In this document: positions 26,909 to 35,558 of the stretch, in pieces
Layout: each line of letters begins with the position of its first letter
Position numbering within the stretch: the stretch's first letter is position 1
Assembly: GCA_964495075.1 (NCBI GenBank)
Contig: CAZBUJ010000015.1
Span: 1 to 64,000 of the forward strand
Origin: JAFGJQ01 sp964495075
Lineage (GTDB): Bacteria; Planctomycetota; Phycisphaerae; UBA1845
Length of the DNA stretch: 64,000 bases
Reading direction: 5' to 3'
Program-made: the position numbers and the translations under genes
The notes under the pieces: model-generated
What the model was told of the DNA's origin: nothing
The model's input: the letters and a program-made list of their open reading frames with translations, nothing else
Databases searched by the model: none

Positions 26909-28645
26909 ATGAAGTCCATCACCACTGTAACTCTGATCGCAAGTGTCGTCGCATTCGCGTCGCAGGCGGCCGGGCAGACCTACTGGCTCAATGAGGACGA
27001 GGGCGATTGGCACGTGGCCGCCAACTGGTCGGCCGGGGTGCCCACCAGCAGTACGAACACGTACATCAACAACGGGGGACGGGCCCACGTGGGCCTGGTC
27101 GGCGGCGCCGCCAGAGTGCTCTACCTGGGGCAGAACGACGGGGACAGCGGAGCCGTTCGCATCAGCGATGGTCGTCTCGAAGCCGCCAGCGCCGTCTACA
27201 TCGGGGCCCGAGGCGACGGCTCGGTTGAGCAAACGGGCGGCGAGTTCGTCACCTACAGCGGCTTCTGCATCGGATGCGCCGAAGGGGGCATCGGCGCCTA
27301 CGAACTAAGCGGCGGCTCGTTGCTCCCTGCGTCCGGTGAAGTGGTGGGCAGCGCGGGCGAGGCCACCTTCACGCAAACGGGGGGCGTGAATACCGTAACG
27401 GGAACGTTGGTGCACGCCTATCAATTCGCGAGTGCGCCGACCTACTCGCTCCAGGACGGCGAACTCACCGCGGACAGCGAGGTGCTGGGTCGAAGTGGAA
27501 CCGCCACCTTCGTCCAGACGGGTGGTGTCCATACCGTCACCACCGATTTCTACCTCGGCCAGGGGACCAACTCGCTCGACAACCAGTATGACCTGCAAGG
27601 CGGCGACTTGATCGCCGGCACCGAGTACCTTGGCTTCCAGGGTTCCGCCGTGCTGACGCAGACCAGTGGCACCCACACCGTCGAGGACACGCTCTGGATG
27701 GGCAACATCAACGGGGAACATTACCCGGACTGTCACGGCGTCTACAACCTGATCGGCGGAACGTTGACCGTGCAGGGAGACCTCGCCATGGCCAACGAGG
27801 CACGCTACAACGTTTTCGATCAGACCGGCGGAACCGCCACCGTCGAATTGACACTCTTCGTCGGCTACAGCGGCCCCGAGTACACCCAGGCCAGTGCGTC
27901 TTGCTACCTGCGTGGCGGCCGTCTCGAGGTCGGCAACCTCGAAGTCGCCCGCAACAACGCGTACGGCTACTTCCGCTTGCTGTCGCCCGACGCGTACACG
28001 CAGATAAACGGATCGATGACGTTGTTCGCCCGGACCGTGCTGCAGGCCCTGCCCGGCGTGGCCATTCACCTGCCCGGTCCGGAGGCGGTCTTCCATAACG
28101 AAGTACTTGAAGAAACCAACCTGGAGCCGCTGCGCAATGTGGAACTCGTGTTCGAAGGAGGGGACACGGGTACCGCCACCTTCGAAGTGGCGTGCGTGGA
28201 CTACGGCGCCACCTTGGCCGGGTATCACGACAATGACGGAAACATGGCACTGGGAACGCTCACGCTGGGCGGCGCGGACGTCGGACGGGTCCAACTCGTC
28301 AACGCCTATTCCAACCAGGGCGGAGCCGACGAAGCGCTCTACGTCAACACCCTCGATGTCGGACCGAACGCGTACCTCGATCTGAACGGCCTGAACCTCT
28401 ACTACATGCACGGACAGATCGACGCGACCGCGACGGTCGTCGGCGGGACCCCCACCCGGTTGCTGGCCGGCGACTATGACGGCAGCGGGTCGGTCGACCT
28501 CGCCGACTACGCCAACTGGCCGGACTGTTGCGGCGGCCCCGGCGCCGAAGTGACCTCTGACTGCTGGGCTTTGGATTTCGACGTCGACGGCGACGTGGAT
28601 GCGGAAGACTTCGGCGGTTTCCAGCGTGCCATCGGCTTGCCATAG
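26909..28645 (+). CDS. Secreted beta-repeat protein with dockerin-like end
   Basis: A 578-residue protein starting at the ATG at 26909 (GAGGGGAA upstream). Signal peptide 1-23, cut near AAG-QT. The mature part opens with 'DWHVAANWSAGVP', a motif seen in autotransporter-like and PEP-CTERM repeat proteins. At least five units of about 45-50 residues follow, each with a 'QTGG' turn and a 'HTV' or 'NTV' strand, predicting a stacked beta structure. The C terminus has two Asp-rich loops ('DYDGSGSVDLADYANW' and 'DFDVDGDVDAEDFGGFQ') of the dockerin-like type common in planctomycetes. It is probably a surface or matrix protein; no enzymatic motif is visible. Confidence 0.82.
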   Translation: MKSITTVTLIASVVAFASQAAGQTYWLNEDEGDWHVAANWSAGVPTSSTNTYINNGGRAHVGLVGGAARVLYLGQNDGDSGAVRISDGRLEAASAVYIGARGDGSVEQTGGEFVTYSGFCIGCAEGGIGAYELSGGSLLPASGEVVGSAGEATFTQTGGVNTVTGTLVHAYQFASAPTYSLQDGELTADSEVLGRSGTATFVQTGGVHTVTTDFYLGQGTNSLDNQYDLQGGDLIAGTEYLGFQGSAVLTQTSGTHTVEDTLWMGNINGEHYPDCHGVYNLIGGTLTVQGDLAMANEARYNVFDQTGGTATVELTLFVGYSGPEYTQASASCYLRGGRLEVGNLEVARNNAYGYFRLLSPDAYTQINGSMTLFARTVLQALPGVAIHLPGPEAVFHNEVLEETNLEPLRNVELVFEGGDTGTATFEVACVDYGATLAGYHDNDGNMALGTLTLGGADVGRVQLVNAYSNQGGADEALYVNTLDVGPNAYLDLNGLNLYYMHGQIDATATVVGGTPTRLLAGDYDGSGSVDLADYANWPDCCGGPGAEVTSDCWALDFDVDGDVDAEDFGGFQRAIGLP

Positions 28646-29186
28646 CGCCGGCGGATCGGGGATCGGGCGGGGCGGAATCACCGCAGCCACGCCGCGTACG
28701 TGGCGGACGCGATCGTAGATGCGCATCTCATCGCCCCGGGGCCCGTGTCCGTACAGCCAGTCGTTCGGATCGCTCCGCTGTGCCCCGCCTCATGGACACT
28801 CAGCCACTGGTCGCTATCGGTCCATCGGGTTGTTCCGCCACGCCGGGACGCGTCTTCTGCTGATCCGGAAGTTTCTGGATGTGCTCATCGCCGCCGAAGG
28901 GCGCGGCCGGGAAGGCGGGGTTGTCAGCGTTGGATGAACAAGGACCAATCAGGGGGCGGACCGCCGCCCGATCGCTGGACGCCGTGAACCGAATGCGGTA
29001 TTGGTGCGGATCGCGGTGCGCCGCATAGGCGTGTCGACGCGTACGCAGTACTTACAATGCCGAATCAGGACCAACGTGGATTCCCCAGCAGCGTCCGAGC
29101 CACCGCAAACTCAAATCACGCCGGCTGAAGGCTCCACGGTTCTACGGTCTGCTTACCCGGCCGAAGGCCGCAGGAGGATCGGTGAT
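28646..29186. other. Intergenic region before the PHP phosphodiesterase gene
   Basis: About 540 bases with no convincing frame on either strand and no clear terminator or promoter. The AGGAGG for the next gene is at 29172-29177. Confidence 0.35.
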
Positions 29187-30314
29187 ATGAAACGGTGGAC
29201 ACAGTGGATAGCCATGTGGGCGTTTCTGTTTGTTGCCACGCTTGTGCTGGCCGACGAGCGGCGCGTAATCCACTTTCCCGATCCGCCCGGTTACGAGATT
29301 CTCGTGTGCGATTTCCACATGCACACTGTCTTCTCCGACGGGTCGGTCTGGCCGACCGTGCGGGTGGACGAGGCGTGGCGCGAGGGGCTCGACGCCATCG
29401 CCATCACCGACCACATCGAGTACCAGCCGCACCGCGACGATGTGCCCACCAATCACAATCGGCCGTACGAACTGGCTCGCGACTTGGCGCGAAGCAAAAA
29501 CCTGCTGTTGGTCCGCGGAGCGGAGATTACCCGGGAGACACCGCCGGGCCACCACAACGCGATTTTCGTCGAAGACATCGACCCGCTGGACACGCCGGAG
29601 TTCTTCGACGTCTTCGCCGAAGCCGCCAGACAGAACGCCTTCGTGTTCTGGAACCACCCCGGCTGGCAGGGACCGGAGAAGGGCCAATGGAGCGACAGCC
29701 AAGCCCGGCTCCTCGAACGAAAACACCTGCACGGAATTGAAGTGTGCAACGGCGCCCACTACTACGAGAACGGCCACAAGGAAGCGATGAACCGGGACCT
29801 CACCCTGATGGGCAACTCCGACACCCACGGCCCCTCGCCGACCAACCAGTGGACGCCCACCGATCACCGAACGGTGACCCTCGTGTTCGCCCGAAGCCGG
29901 TCGGTCGACGCCTTGCACGAGGCGCTGTTCGCCGGTCGAACTGTCGTGTGGTGGCAGAACACGCTGATCGGCCGCGCAGAACAACTCAAACCGCTGTTCG
30001 ATGCGTGCCTGTCCGTTCACCCGCCGCACCGCCGAACGGACGACTCGGTCTGGGTGGAAATCGACAACCACTGCGAGCTGGACGTCGAGCTGGAGGCCGA
30101 CGGCGACGTCCGGCCCGCCCACGTGAAGCTGCCGGCTCTGTCTACCTCGTTGGTGCGGTTCTACGCGCCGAAGGAAATGCTCGGCAAAGGTCTGCCCTAT
30201 CGAGCGGTGAACTTCGTGCCCGCGCCCGGCGAGTCGCTGCCTGTCTCTCTGTCGTGGTCCGGCGCGCGATCACGACCGGAGGCGCGTTGTATTACACCTC
30301 GCGTACCCGGATAG
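29187..30314 (+). CDS. Exported PHP-domain phosphodiesterase (Sb-PDE-like)
   Basis: A 375-residue protein with an AGGAGG before the ATG at 29187 and a signal peptide cut near LA-DE at about 23. The PHP metal ligands are all visible: 'CDFHMHTVFSDG' (His-x-His), 'AITDHIEY', 'RGAEIT', 'GHHNAIF', 'FWNHPGW' and 'GNSDTHG'. It is closest in pattern to the Sb-PDE family, exported tri-metal phosphodiesterases known from haloalkyl-phosphate degradation. A beta-rich domain occupies about 270-360. The last dozen residues are basic and look less conserved. It likely cleaves phosphodiesters in the periplasm for phosphate or carbon; the natural substrate is unknown. Confidence 0.82.
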   Translation: MKRWTQWIAMWAFLFVATLVLADERRVIHFPDPPGYEILVCDFHMHTVFSDGSVWPTVRVDEAWREGLDAIAITDHIEYQPHRDDVPTNHNRPYELARDLARSKNLLLVRGAEITRETPPGHHNAIFVEDIDPLDTPEFFDVFAEAARQNAFVFWNHPGWQGPEKGQWSDSQARLLERKHLHGIEVCNGAHYYENGHKEAMNRDLTLMGNSDTHGPSPTNQWTPTDHRTVTLVFARSRSVDALHEALFAGRTVVWWQNTLIGRAEQLKPLFDACLSVHPPHRRTDDSVWVEIDNHCELDVELEADGDVRPAHVKLPALSTSLVRFYAPKEMLGKGLPYRAVNFVPAPGESLPVSLSWSGARSRPEARCITPRVPG

Positions 30315-30658
30315 GAGACTCCGATCGGAACCGGCGCCGTCCGAAGCGTACAACCGCGGTCGGCGTCCCGGGTTGCGTCAGATCTGGGCACGTGGCTCGA
30401 CCACGGGACGCTCGCGGCCGCCAACCGACCGGCGGACCCGCCACCCAACTGGCATCGACCACGTTACGGCAAAAAAAATCGCTGGCGCGTGAATCCCGCC
30501 CGGCAGTTGTCGCCCATGACGTGTGACGGGGTGGCGGCCGCCCGGGGTGATGGGATGGGTAGGGATGGGGCGGGATGGGTAGGGGTGGGGTGAGTGAGCG
30601 GGCCGCCGAAACCACGAACGGGCCGGATCATCTATCAGACCATTAAGGAGAGCGGATC
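30315..30658. other. Intergenic region holding a G-rich tandem repeat
   Basis: About 340 bases between the PHP phosphodiesterase and the methyltransferase genes. Apart from the G-rich repeat listed separately and an A8 run near 30470-30477, no feature is evident. The AGGAGAG site of the next gene lies at its right end. Confidence 0.4.
30552..30591 (+). repeat. Tandem 20-bp G-rich repeat, possible G-quadruplex
   Basis: Two copies of a 20-base unit (30552-30571 and 30572-30591) differ at two positions. Together they contain eight runs of three or four G separated by loops of one or two bases. This fits the G-quadruplex pattern with very short loops, on the coding strand 68-107 bases upstream of the methyltransferase start, so it could form in DNA or in the leader RNA. 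Confidence 0.75.
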
Positions 30659-31528
30659 ATGAGTCACGCAGACTCGGTATGGACAGATCAGGCGGACGGG
30701 CCGGCGGCCGTGGCGTTACGGACGTCGGACCGCCCCCGCGAACGGGGCAAGCGCATCGCGGTGTTCGTGTACGGTTGCGCGACCTACGCGATGTTCCTCG
30801 GCGTGTTTCTCTACGCCGTCGGTTTCATCGGCAACGTCGGTGTCCCCAAGTCGATCGACTCGGCGCGGACCGGTTCGGTCGCCGAAGCGTTGGTGGTGAA
30901 CATCCTGCTGTTGACGGTGTTCGCCGTGCAGCACAGCGTGATGGCCCGTCCCGCGTTCAAGAGGTGGTGGACGCGGATCGTGCCCGCCCCGGCGGAGCGA
31001 AGCACCTACGTGCTGTTCACGAACCTCGCCCTGATGCTGCTGTTCTGGCAATGGCGGCCCCTGGGCGGGGTGGTATGGAACATCGAGTCCCCCAGCGGGC
31101 GCGCGATCATGTGGGGATTGTACGCGTTCGGCTGGGGCCTCGTCCTTGTTACCACGTTCCTGATCAACCACTTCGACCTGTTCGGACTGCGACAGGTATG
31201 GTTGTATCTCCGCGGCAAGCCCTATACGCACCTGCGGTTCGTGACGCCGGGACCCTACCGGTTGGTGCGACACCCGCTGTACGTGGGCTGGTTCTTCGCG
31301 TTCTGGGCGACGCCGACCATGACCGCCGCTCATCTCGTGTTTGCGTTGATGACCACCGCGTACATGTTGGTGGCGATCCAGTTCGAGGAGCGCGATCTCA
31401 TCAACTATCACGGCCGGGCCTACAGAGAGTATCGTCGGCGCGTGCCTATGCTGATCCCCGGCTTGAAGCGACGCAAGCAGCCGGCCGCGGAGGCCGATGA
31501 ATCGGTGGTCGATGCAAAGATGGCATGA
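30659..31528 (+). CDS. mddA: Methanethiol S-methyltransferase (MddA-like)
   Basis: A 289-residue membrane enzyme of the NnrU/isoprenylcysteine methyltransferase fold. Five to six hydrophobic helices begin near residue 36. The MddA-like order is 'FVYGCATYAMFLGVFLYAVG', 'FAVQHSVMARPAFKRWW', 'LFWQWRPLGGVVW', 'INHFDLFGLRQVWLYL', then the SAM-binding 'YRLVRHPLYVGWFFAFWATP' (one block) and 'EERDLINYHGRAYREYRRRV'. The family methylates methanethiol to dimethyl sulfide. The N-terminal 35 residues are an extra polar extension. AGGAGAG precedes the ATG. A 38-residue membrane peptide gene follows after 46 bases. The gene lies near an L-cysteine desulfidase-type gene, giving a small sulfur neighbourhood. 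NnrU-like proteins are the main alternative. Confidence 0.8.
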   Translation: MSHADSVWTDQADGPAAVALRTSDRPRERGKRIAVFVYGCATYAMFLGVFLYAVGFIGNVGVPKSIDSARTGSVAEALVVNILLLTVFAVQHSVMARPAFKRWWTRIVPAPAERSTYVLFTNLALMLLFWQWRPLGGVVWNIESPSGRAIMWGLYAFGWGLVLVTTFLINHFDLFGLRQVWLYLRGKPYTHLRFVTPGPYRLVRHPLYVGWFFAFWATPTMTAAHLVFALMTTAYMLVAIQFEERDLINYHGRAYREYRRRVPMLIPGLKRRKQPAAEADESVVDAKMA

Positions 31529-31574
31529 CGCGCGGCGGATCATCCAGCGATCTGACGCAACGAGGAGAACGATC

Positions 31575-31691
31575 ATGACCGAACGAAAGTCCAAGATTGC
31601 CAGACGCGCGGCCCAGGCGGGGTTCCTGTTCTTCTTCGCCAAAGGACTGCTCTGGTTGATCATCCCCGCCGCCGCTTATGTTTTGAGCTGA
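31575..31691 (+). CDS. 38-residue single-span membrane peptide
   Basis: The ATG at 31575 follows AGGAGAA at good spacing. The peptide starts with a basic stretch (MTERKSKIARR) and continues as one hydrophobic helix with a Phe cluster (FLFFFAK) ending at 'AAAYVLS'. It lies 46 bases after the methyltransferase gene and just before a strong terminator, so it is probably cotranscribed. Many short frames in GC-rich DNA are false, but the ribosome site, helix and terminator argue for this one. No function known; perhaps an accessory of the methyltransferase. Confidence 0.6.
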   Translation: MTERKSKIARRAAQAGFLFFFAKGLLWLIIPAAAYVLS

Positions 31692-31723
31692 CCGTCTGAA
31701 CCAGCCATTCAGGCAAAGCATCC

Positions 31724-31766
31724 AGCCCGTCACGGAGCGGTTACCCCGCTCGCGACGGGCTCGTTT
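31724..31766 (+). terminator. Rho-independent terminator of the methyltransferase operon
   Basis: An 8-bp outer stem (31724-31731 with 31754-31761) and a 6-bp inner stem (31735-31740 with 31746-31751) form a long hairpin followed by CGTTTTC. It begins 33 bases after the stop of the 38-residue gene. Confidence 0.78.
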
Positions 31767-32043
31767 TCTGGTCGGACCGGCGGCATCCGGCGTCCACGCC
31801 CCGGCCATCCGCGTCGACGGGCACCTCGCACGCCGCATCATGACCAGCCCGGTGACCGGGTGCTGTGAGGAGAATCCCCGTCGAGCGGGCCCGTCCACGC
31901 GGCGTCGCACCATCCGCCTTGTCGCGCTCGCAGCCGGGGTTGGCGAGTAGGACCGCCGGGATTACTCTTGCCGGGTGACTGGAGGCTGATCGGTCTTGGC
32001 GATCGGGATAGAGTGCTTTGGTGGCCGGCGGAGCCCGTACGCG

Positions 32044-33357
32044 ATGGATGTATACAAGCAGATTCTAGAGCACGAAGTGTACCCCGCACTCGGTTGTACC
32101 GAACCCGTATCCTGCGCCTACGCCGCGGCGCTGGCGGCCGCGTACCTCGGAGAGGACGTGGGGCGACTCGTCATTCGCGTTGACCCCGGCACGTACAAGA
32201 ACGGGGCGGCGGTCATCATACCGCACACCGGCGGCAAGAAGGGCAATCTCATCGCCGCGGCCCTCGGCGCTGTGGTGGCCCGCCCGGAAGCGAAGCTCCA
32301 ACTCCTTCAGGAAGCGACCGACGATCACCTGCGCCGCGCCGAGCGGATGTGCGAGACCGGCCAGTGCCAGATCCAGTGCATTGATGCCGGCTGCGATTTC
32401 CGCATCGAAGTCGAAGTCGCAGGGCGAAACCACCAGGTGACGACCGTGATCGCCGGGGGGCACACCAACATCTTATCGGTCACCCGCGATGGCGAGGACG
32501 TGGTGGCCGGCGGCCCGGAAGCGAGCGGCGACGACCTGCTGGCCTATCGACGCGTCCTGCGCGACATGGACCTCCAGACGCTGCTCAGACGGGCCGACGA
32601 ACTCGGTCCGGAGGACCTGGCGGCCCTGAAGCAGGGGGTCGACATGAATCAGGCCATGGTGACGCGCGGCCTCGAAATGCGGCAGACCGCGCACCAACTC
32701 CTCCGCATGAAAGAAAAGGGCTACCTCACCGACGACATCTTCTTTCAGGTCAAGTTGAGCGTGGCCGCCGCGGTGGACGCACGCATGGCCGGCGTGACGC
32801 AACCCGTGATGACCTCCGGCGGGTCTGGTAACCAGGGCATCGTGGCCATCCTCACGCCGTACATGGTCGGACACGCCACCGGTGTGGACGCCGAACGCGT
32901 CCTCCGCAGCATCGCCGTGGCTCACATGATCAACTCCTACATCAAGTGTTTCGTGGGTGAATTGTCGGTGGTGTGCGGCTGCGCGATGTCGGCGGGCATC
33001 GCGGCCGCCGGGGCCATCGTCTACCAGCAGGCCGGCATCGACATGTCGAAGATCGCGCTGGCCGTCAACAGCGTGATCGGCGACCTGGGCGGACTCATCT
33101 GCGACGGGGCCAAGCCCGGGTGCGCCATGAAAAGCGTCACCGCGGTGGATGCGGCCATCCGCTCCGGCCTGATGGCGCTGGAGGACTACGGCCTCACCGT
33201 CGACGACGGCCTGGTCGGCCAGACGGCCGAGGAGTCGATCCGTAACCTCGGCCGCATCACCCTCGAAGGCATGTTCCACGTCGACCCCACCCTGCTGAAG
33301 ATCATCCAGGAAAAGAACGCCGCCAGGCTCAGCAAGCCCAACCGGATGCAGCCGTAG
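32044..33357 (+). CDS. L-cysteine desulfidase / serine dehydratase-type protein (UPF0597)
   Basis: A 437-residue protein starting at the ATG at 32044 ('MDVYKQILEHEVYPALGCTEP'). The frame is open to a TTG at 31996, but the family starts here. Conserved cysteines fit an iron-sulfur site: 'ALGCTEPVSCAYA' at the start, 'VVCGCAMSAG', and 'LICDGAKPGCAMK'. Other family blocks are 'GTYKNGAAVIIP' and 'TSGGSGNQGIVA'. Relatives release sulfide, ammonia and pyruvate from cysteine, or deaminate serine. Activity cannot be fixed from sequence. Together with the nearby methanethiol methyltransferase, a sulfur-handling role is plausible. Iron-sulfur dependence would suit low-oxygen growth. It has its own transcript, since a terminator lies upstream. 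Confidence 0.85.
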   Translation: MDVYKQILEHEVYPALGCTEPVSCAYAAALAAAYLGEDVGRLVIRVDPGTYKNGAAVIIPHTGGKKGNLIAAALGAVVARPEAKLQLLQEATDDHLRRAERMCETGQCQIQCIDAGCDFRIEVEVAGRNHQVTTVIAGGHTNILSVTRDGEDVVAGGPEASGDDLLAYRRVLRDMDLQTLLRRADELGPEDLAALKQGVDMNQAMVTRGLEMRQTAHQLLRMKEKGYLTDDIFFQVKLSVAAAVDARMAGVTQPVMTSGGSGNQGIVAILTPYMVGHATGVDAERVLRSIAVAHMINSYIKCFVGELSVVCGCAMSAGIAAAGAIVYQQAGIDMSKIALAVNSVIGDLGGLICDGAKPGCAMKSVTAVDAAIRSGLMALEDYGLTVDDGLVGQTAEESIRNLGRITLEGMFHVDPTLLKIIQEKNAARLSKPNRMQP

Positions 33358-33700
33358 GCGCCGACAACGCGCCCTAAGGACGCGTACGCAATGACCCGTC
33401 CGGCGCGCCGGGAAGCGGCCGAAGGAGGTAGCGCAGGCAGTTGAGGGTCTGACACGATCGGCAACGGCCCGAATCGGCGAAGAAGCGCGCGAACGGTAGT
33501 ACAGGCGTGCCCTCGTGGATCGCCAGGAGGCGATCGGCGCCGTTCGTTGCACTCGAAGTGTGCAACGGCGCAACGTCCGTACGAACATGGAGACCCGCGA
33601 CTCGTACCGCCTTCGCCGCGCCCATGCAGGGTGACAGCCTGTCGTACTACCGCCCGCTCGCTTCCCCTGGGGATGCGCGGTTCCCCGCTGTCGGTCGCTG
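33358..33700. other. Intergenic between convergent genes
   Basis: About 340 bases between the desulfidase-type and MerR genes. A 12-bp palindrome CCGGCGCGCCGG sits at 33400-33411. A minus-strand frame of 83 codons (33374-33625) contains a 'CRSCQTLNC' patch but has no good ribosome site; I do not call it. No clear terminator hairpin with a T-tract is seen. Confidence 0.35.
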
Positions 33701-34243
33701 CTACCAGCGACCCGTCCGCGACGACTCGCGGATCCGATCAATCTCCGGCTTCCCGATCCCCAACGACTCGAGAAACTCCCCGTGCGCGTCCGGTTCCATC
33801 TTCTCGAACTGGACGTGCCAGTTGTGCATGTCGTCTTCGCTCATGCCGGCCGCCCGCATGACGGCGACCCAGCGTTCTTTCGTGATCATCTCGTTCTCCT
33901 TCGTCATTGCGTCCTGTTGTAGAATCGCCACGATGCAGCGCTGCTGTTTGCGTAAGCTCGCGATCTCCCGTCCGAGGGCGTGTAACCGAGCCTGTAGAAT
34001 CTCCGCCGCCCGGCGGCCGCCCACCCCGTCCAGGAGTTGCGCGATCGATTTCAACGGGATGCCCATCTGCCGGTAGAAGCAGATCCGCTCGACACGCTCG
34101 CGGTCGGCCGCGCCGTACACGCGGTAATTCGCCGCCGTCCGCTCCGCCGGCGACAACAAGCCCAACCGGTGGTAATACAAGAGTGTGCTCCGTGACAGTC
34201 CGGACGCTTCGGCCAACTCGCCAATCGTCATCGCCTCGGCCAT
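33701..34243 (-). CDS. MerR-family transcription regulator
   Basis: A 180-residue regulator starting at the ATG at 34243, just before 'MTIGELAEASGLSRSTLLYYHRLGLL', which is the MerR winged helix (a further in-frame extension reaches 34294). The 'YRVYGAADRERVERICFYRQMGIPLKSIAQLLD' wing and second helix follow, then a long dimerisation coiled coil. The C-terminal part ('TKERWVAVMRAAGMSEDDMHNWHVQFEKM', ending 'EFLESLGI') is a helical domain found in one MerR subgroup and could bind an effector. There is a single Cys near residue 120 and no metal-binding Cys pair, so a metal sensor is unlikely. A MerR-type promoter with an inverted repeat lies directly upstream, indicating autoregulation. Confidence 0.88.
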   Translation of the reverse strand: MAEAMTIGELAEASGLSRSTLLYYHRLGLLSPAERTAANYRVYGAADRERVERICFYRQMGIPLKSIAQLLDGVGGRRAAEILQARLHALGREIASLRKQQRCIVAILQQDAMTKENEMITKERWVAVMRAAGMSEDDMHNWHVQFEKMEPDAHGEFLESLGIGKPEIDRIRESSRTGRW

Positions 34244-34306
34244 GACGCGGATCCTGGGGTACGGAACACGGGCCGCCGCCACCCGGCAGGCCACTCGTCT
34301 CCGTCC

Positions 34307-34337
34307 AGTCTAAACTATGAAGCTTTAGACAGGTCAA
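34307..34337 (-). promoter_or_regulatory. MerR-type promoter with operator dyad
   Basis: On the minus strand TTGACC (34337-34332) and TAGACT (34312-34307) are separated by 19 bases, the long spacer typical of MerR-controlled promoters. An inverted repeat, GTCTAAA-N9-TTTAGAC (34308-34330), fills the spacer. The position predicts a start about 60 bases before the MerR ATG at 34243. The rest of the 34244-34553 interval shows no other feature except a T7 run near 34351. Confidence 0.65.
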
Positions 34338-34553
34338 ACCGTTTTCCCTGTTTTTTTGACCGCCAGGAGCGCCATGCAACGACTGAGGCGGGAATGCCGG
34401 CAAGCTCATGGGTGCTCTGAGAACGTGCCGGGAATGGTGTCTTGAACGGCGGCCAACGTATCTACGCGCGGGCCGCCCGACCCGCGGCACGACGCGGACG
34501 GCGACAAACCTCGGGCGTGCCTCGGCTCGCTGAACACGCAAGACGGGTGACGA

Positions 34554-35558
34554 TCACGGCGCGGGCGAATCAACGACCGGGGGCATCGCGTCCGTGTCGT
34601 GCCCGCGCGGAAGCAGCACCTTCACCCCGCCCGGCCGCTCGGCGGTGATCGGATCGGCGGACTCGCGATCGAAACGGACGAAGTTGTTGCGGCAATCCAG
34701 CGTGATCCGGAAGAACCGCAGCAGCTCGACCCCCAGCCGCCCGACCTGCGGATCCGCGATCACGAACGGTTCCTTGATGACATGGGCCCCGAGCATGGCA
34801 TCGATGGTGAGCCGACGCCCTTCCGCCCACTTCGCCTCTTCGCTGCCCGCCGCCATCAACGCGATAAAGACAACCGAATCCTCGTCGACCGGCAACGCGT
34901 CAAGATCGGCCCGCACCAGGTAGATCGCGTTCACGCTGCCGGAGTCCACGATGCACGGGTACGGCCGGCCGTTGATCCGCAGCGGCACGACCGGGGCCGT
35001 GACGGATGCACTGGCGAACTGGTTGGGGTCATCGCTCTTCCGGAGTCTTCCCTTGCGAACCAGAACCCGCTGGGCGGGGTAATCGAGGACCAGCAGGACG
35101 CCGTCAAAGGCGCGGTATCCAATCACGCCGTCGAGTGACTCTTCCGCGGACCGGGTGAACTGCTTGAGGTCGAACACGATCGCGTCGAGCCCGCTCAACC
35201 GCACCTCACCGACCTTCAGATCGTCGATTCGCAGGGCCTGGGTCGTTTCATAGGTCTGCGCGTCGGCGCTTCGGATCGACGCGTCGCACGCGAAGAGGTG
35301 ATCCGGAAACTGCTCAGCGACCTGCGGCGTGACGAACGTCGCCCCCACCCCGGTGTTGAGCAGCAGCCGGAACGGCCCCTTCCCGTTGATCATGGCCTCC
35401 ACGATCATGCGGTCATCCTGCCAGTACAACGGCAGGGCGGCACTGTCCGACGCCATCGTGATCCGGCGTGGCGCGTGCCGGAGCGAGGAGCACCCCGCCC
35501 CCGCCCCCACCAGAACGGCCAGACCGGCGCACGTCCATCGAACTCGGTTTCGGTTCAT
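34554..35558 (-). CDS. Retropepsin-like aspartyl protease homologue, lipoprotein
   Basis: A 334-residue protein starting at the ATG at 35558. The lipobox 'GAGAGC' places a lipidated Cys at 23. Two retropepsin-type lobes follow. Lobe 1 has the loop 'LLLNTGVGATFV', in which the catalytic Asp is Asn68. Lobe 2 has 'CIVDSGSVNAIYL' with Asp205 intact. Each lobe ends with a hydrophobic strand followed by Gly ('DGVIGYRAFDG', 'GRLGVELLRFF'). The family cleaves peptides with two Asp; losing one may abolish or alter activity, so this may be a binding protein. The frame upstream to 35831 is Arg/Pro-rich shadow. Confidence 0.78.
   Translation of the reverse strand: MNRNRVRWTCAGLAVLVGAGAGCSSLRHAPRRITMASDSAALPLYWQDDRMIVEAMINGKGPFRLLLNTGVGATFVTPQVAEQFPDHLFACDASIRSADAQTYETTQALRIDDLKVGEVRLSGLDAIVFDLKQFTRSAEESLDGVIGYRAFDGVLLVLDYPAQRVLVRKGRLRKSDDPNQFASASVTAPVVPLRINGRPYPCIVDSGSVNAIYLVRADLDALPVDEDSVVFIALMAAGSEEAKWAEGRRLTIDAMLGAHVIKEPFVIADPQVGRLGVELLRFFRITLDCRNNFVRFDRESADPITAERPGGVKVLLPRGHDTDAMPPVVDSPAP

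Noticed and set aside
30543..30594. CRISPR-like repeat at the G-rich element
   Set aside because: Two adjacent units without spacers; a tandem repeat, not an array.
33374..33625. 83-codon minus-strand frame with a CxxC-like patch
   Set aside because: No ribosome site, and only one small motif; could be real but unsupported.
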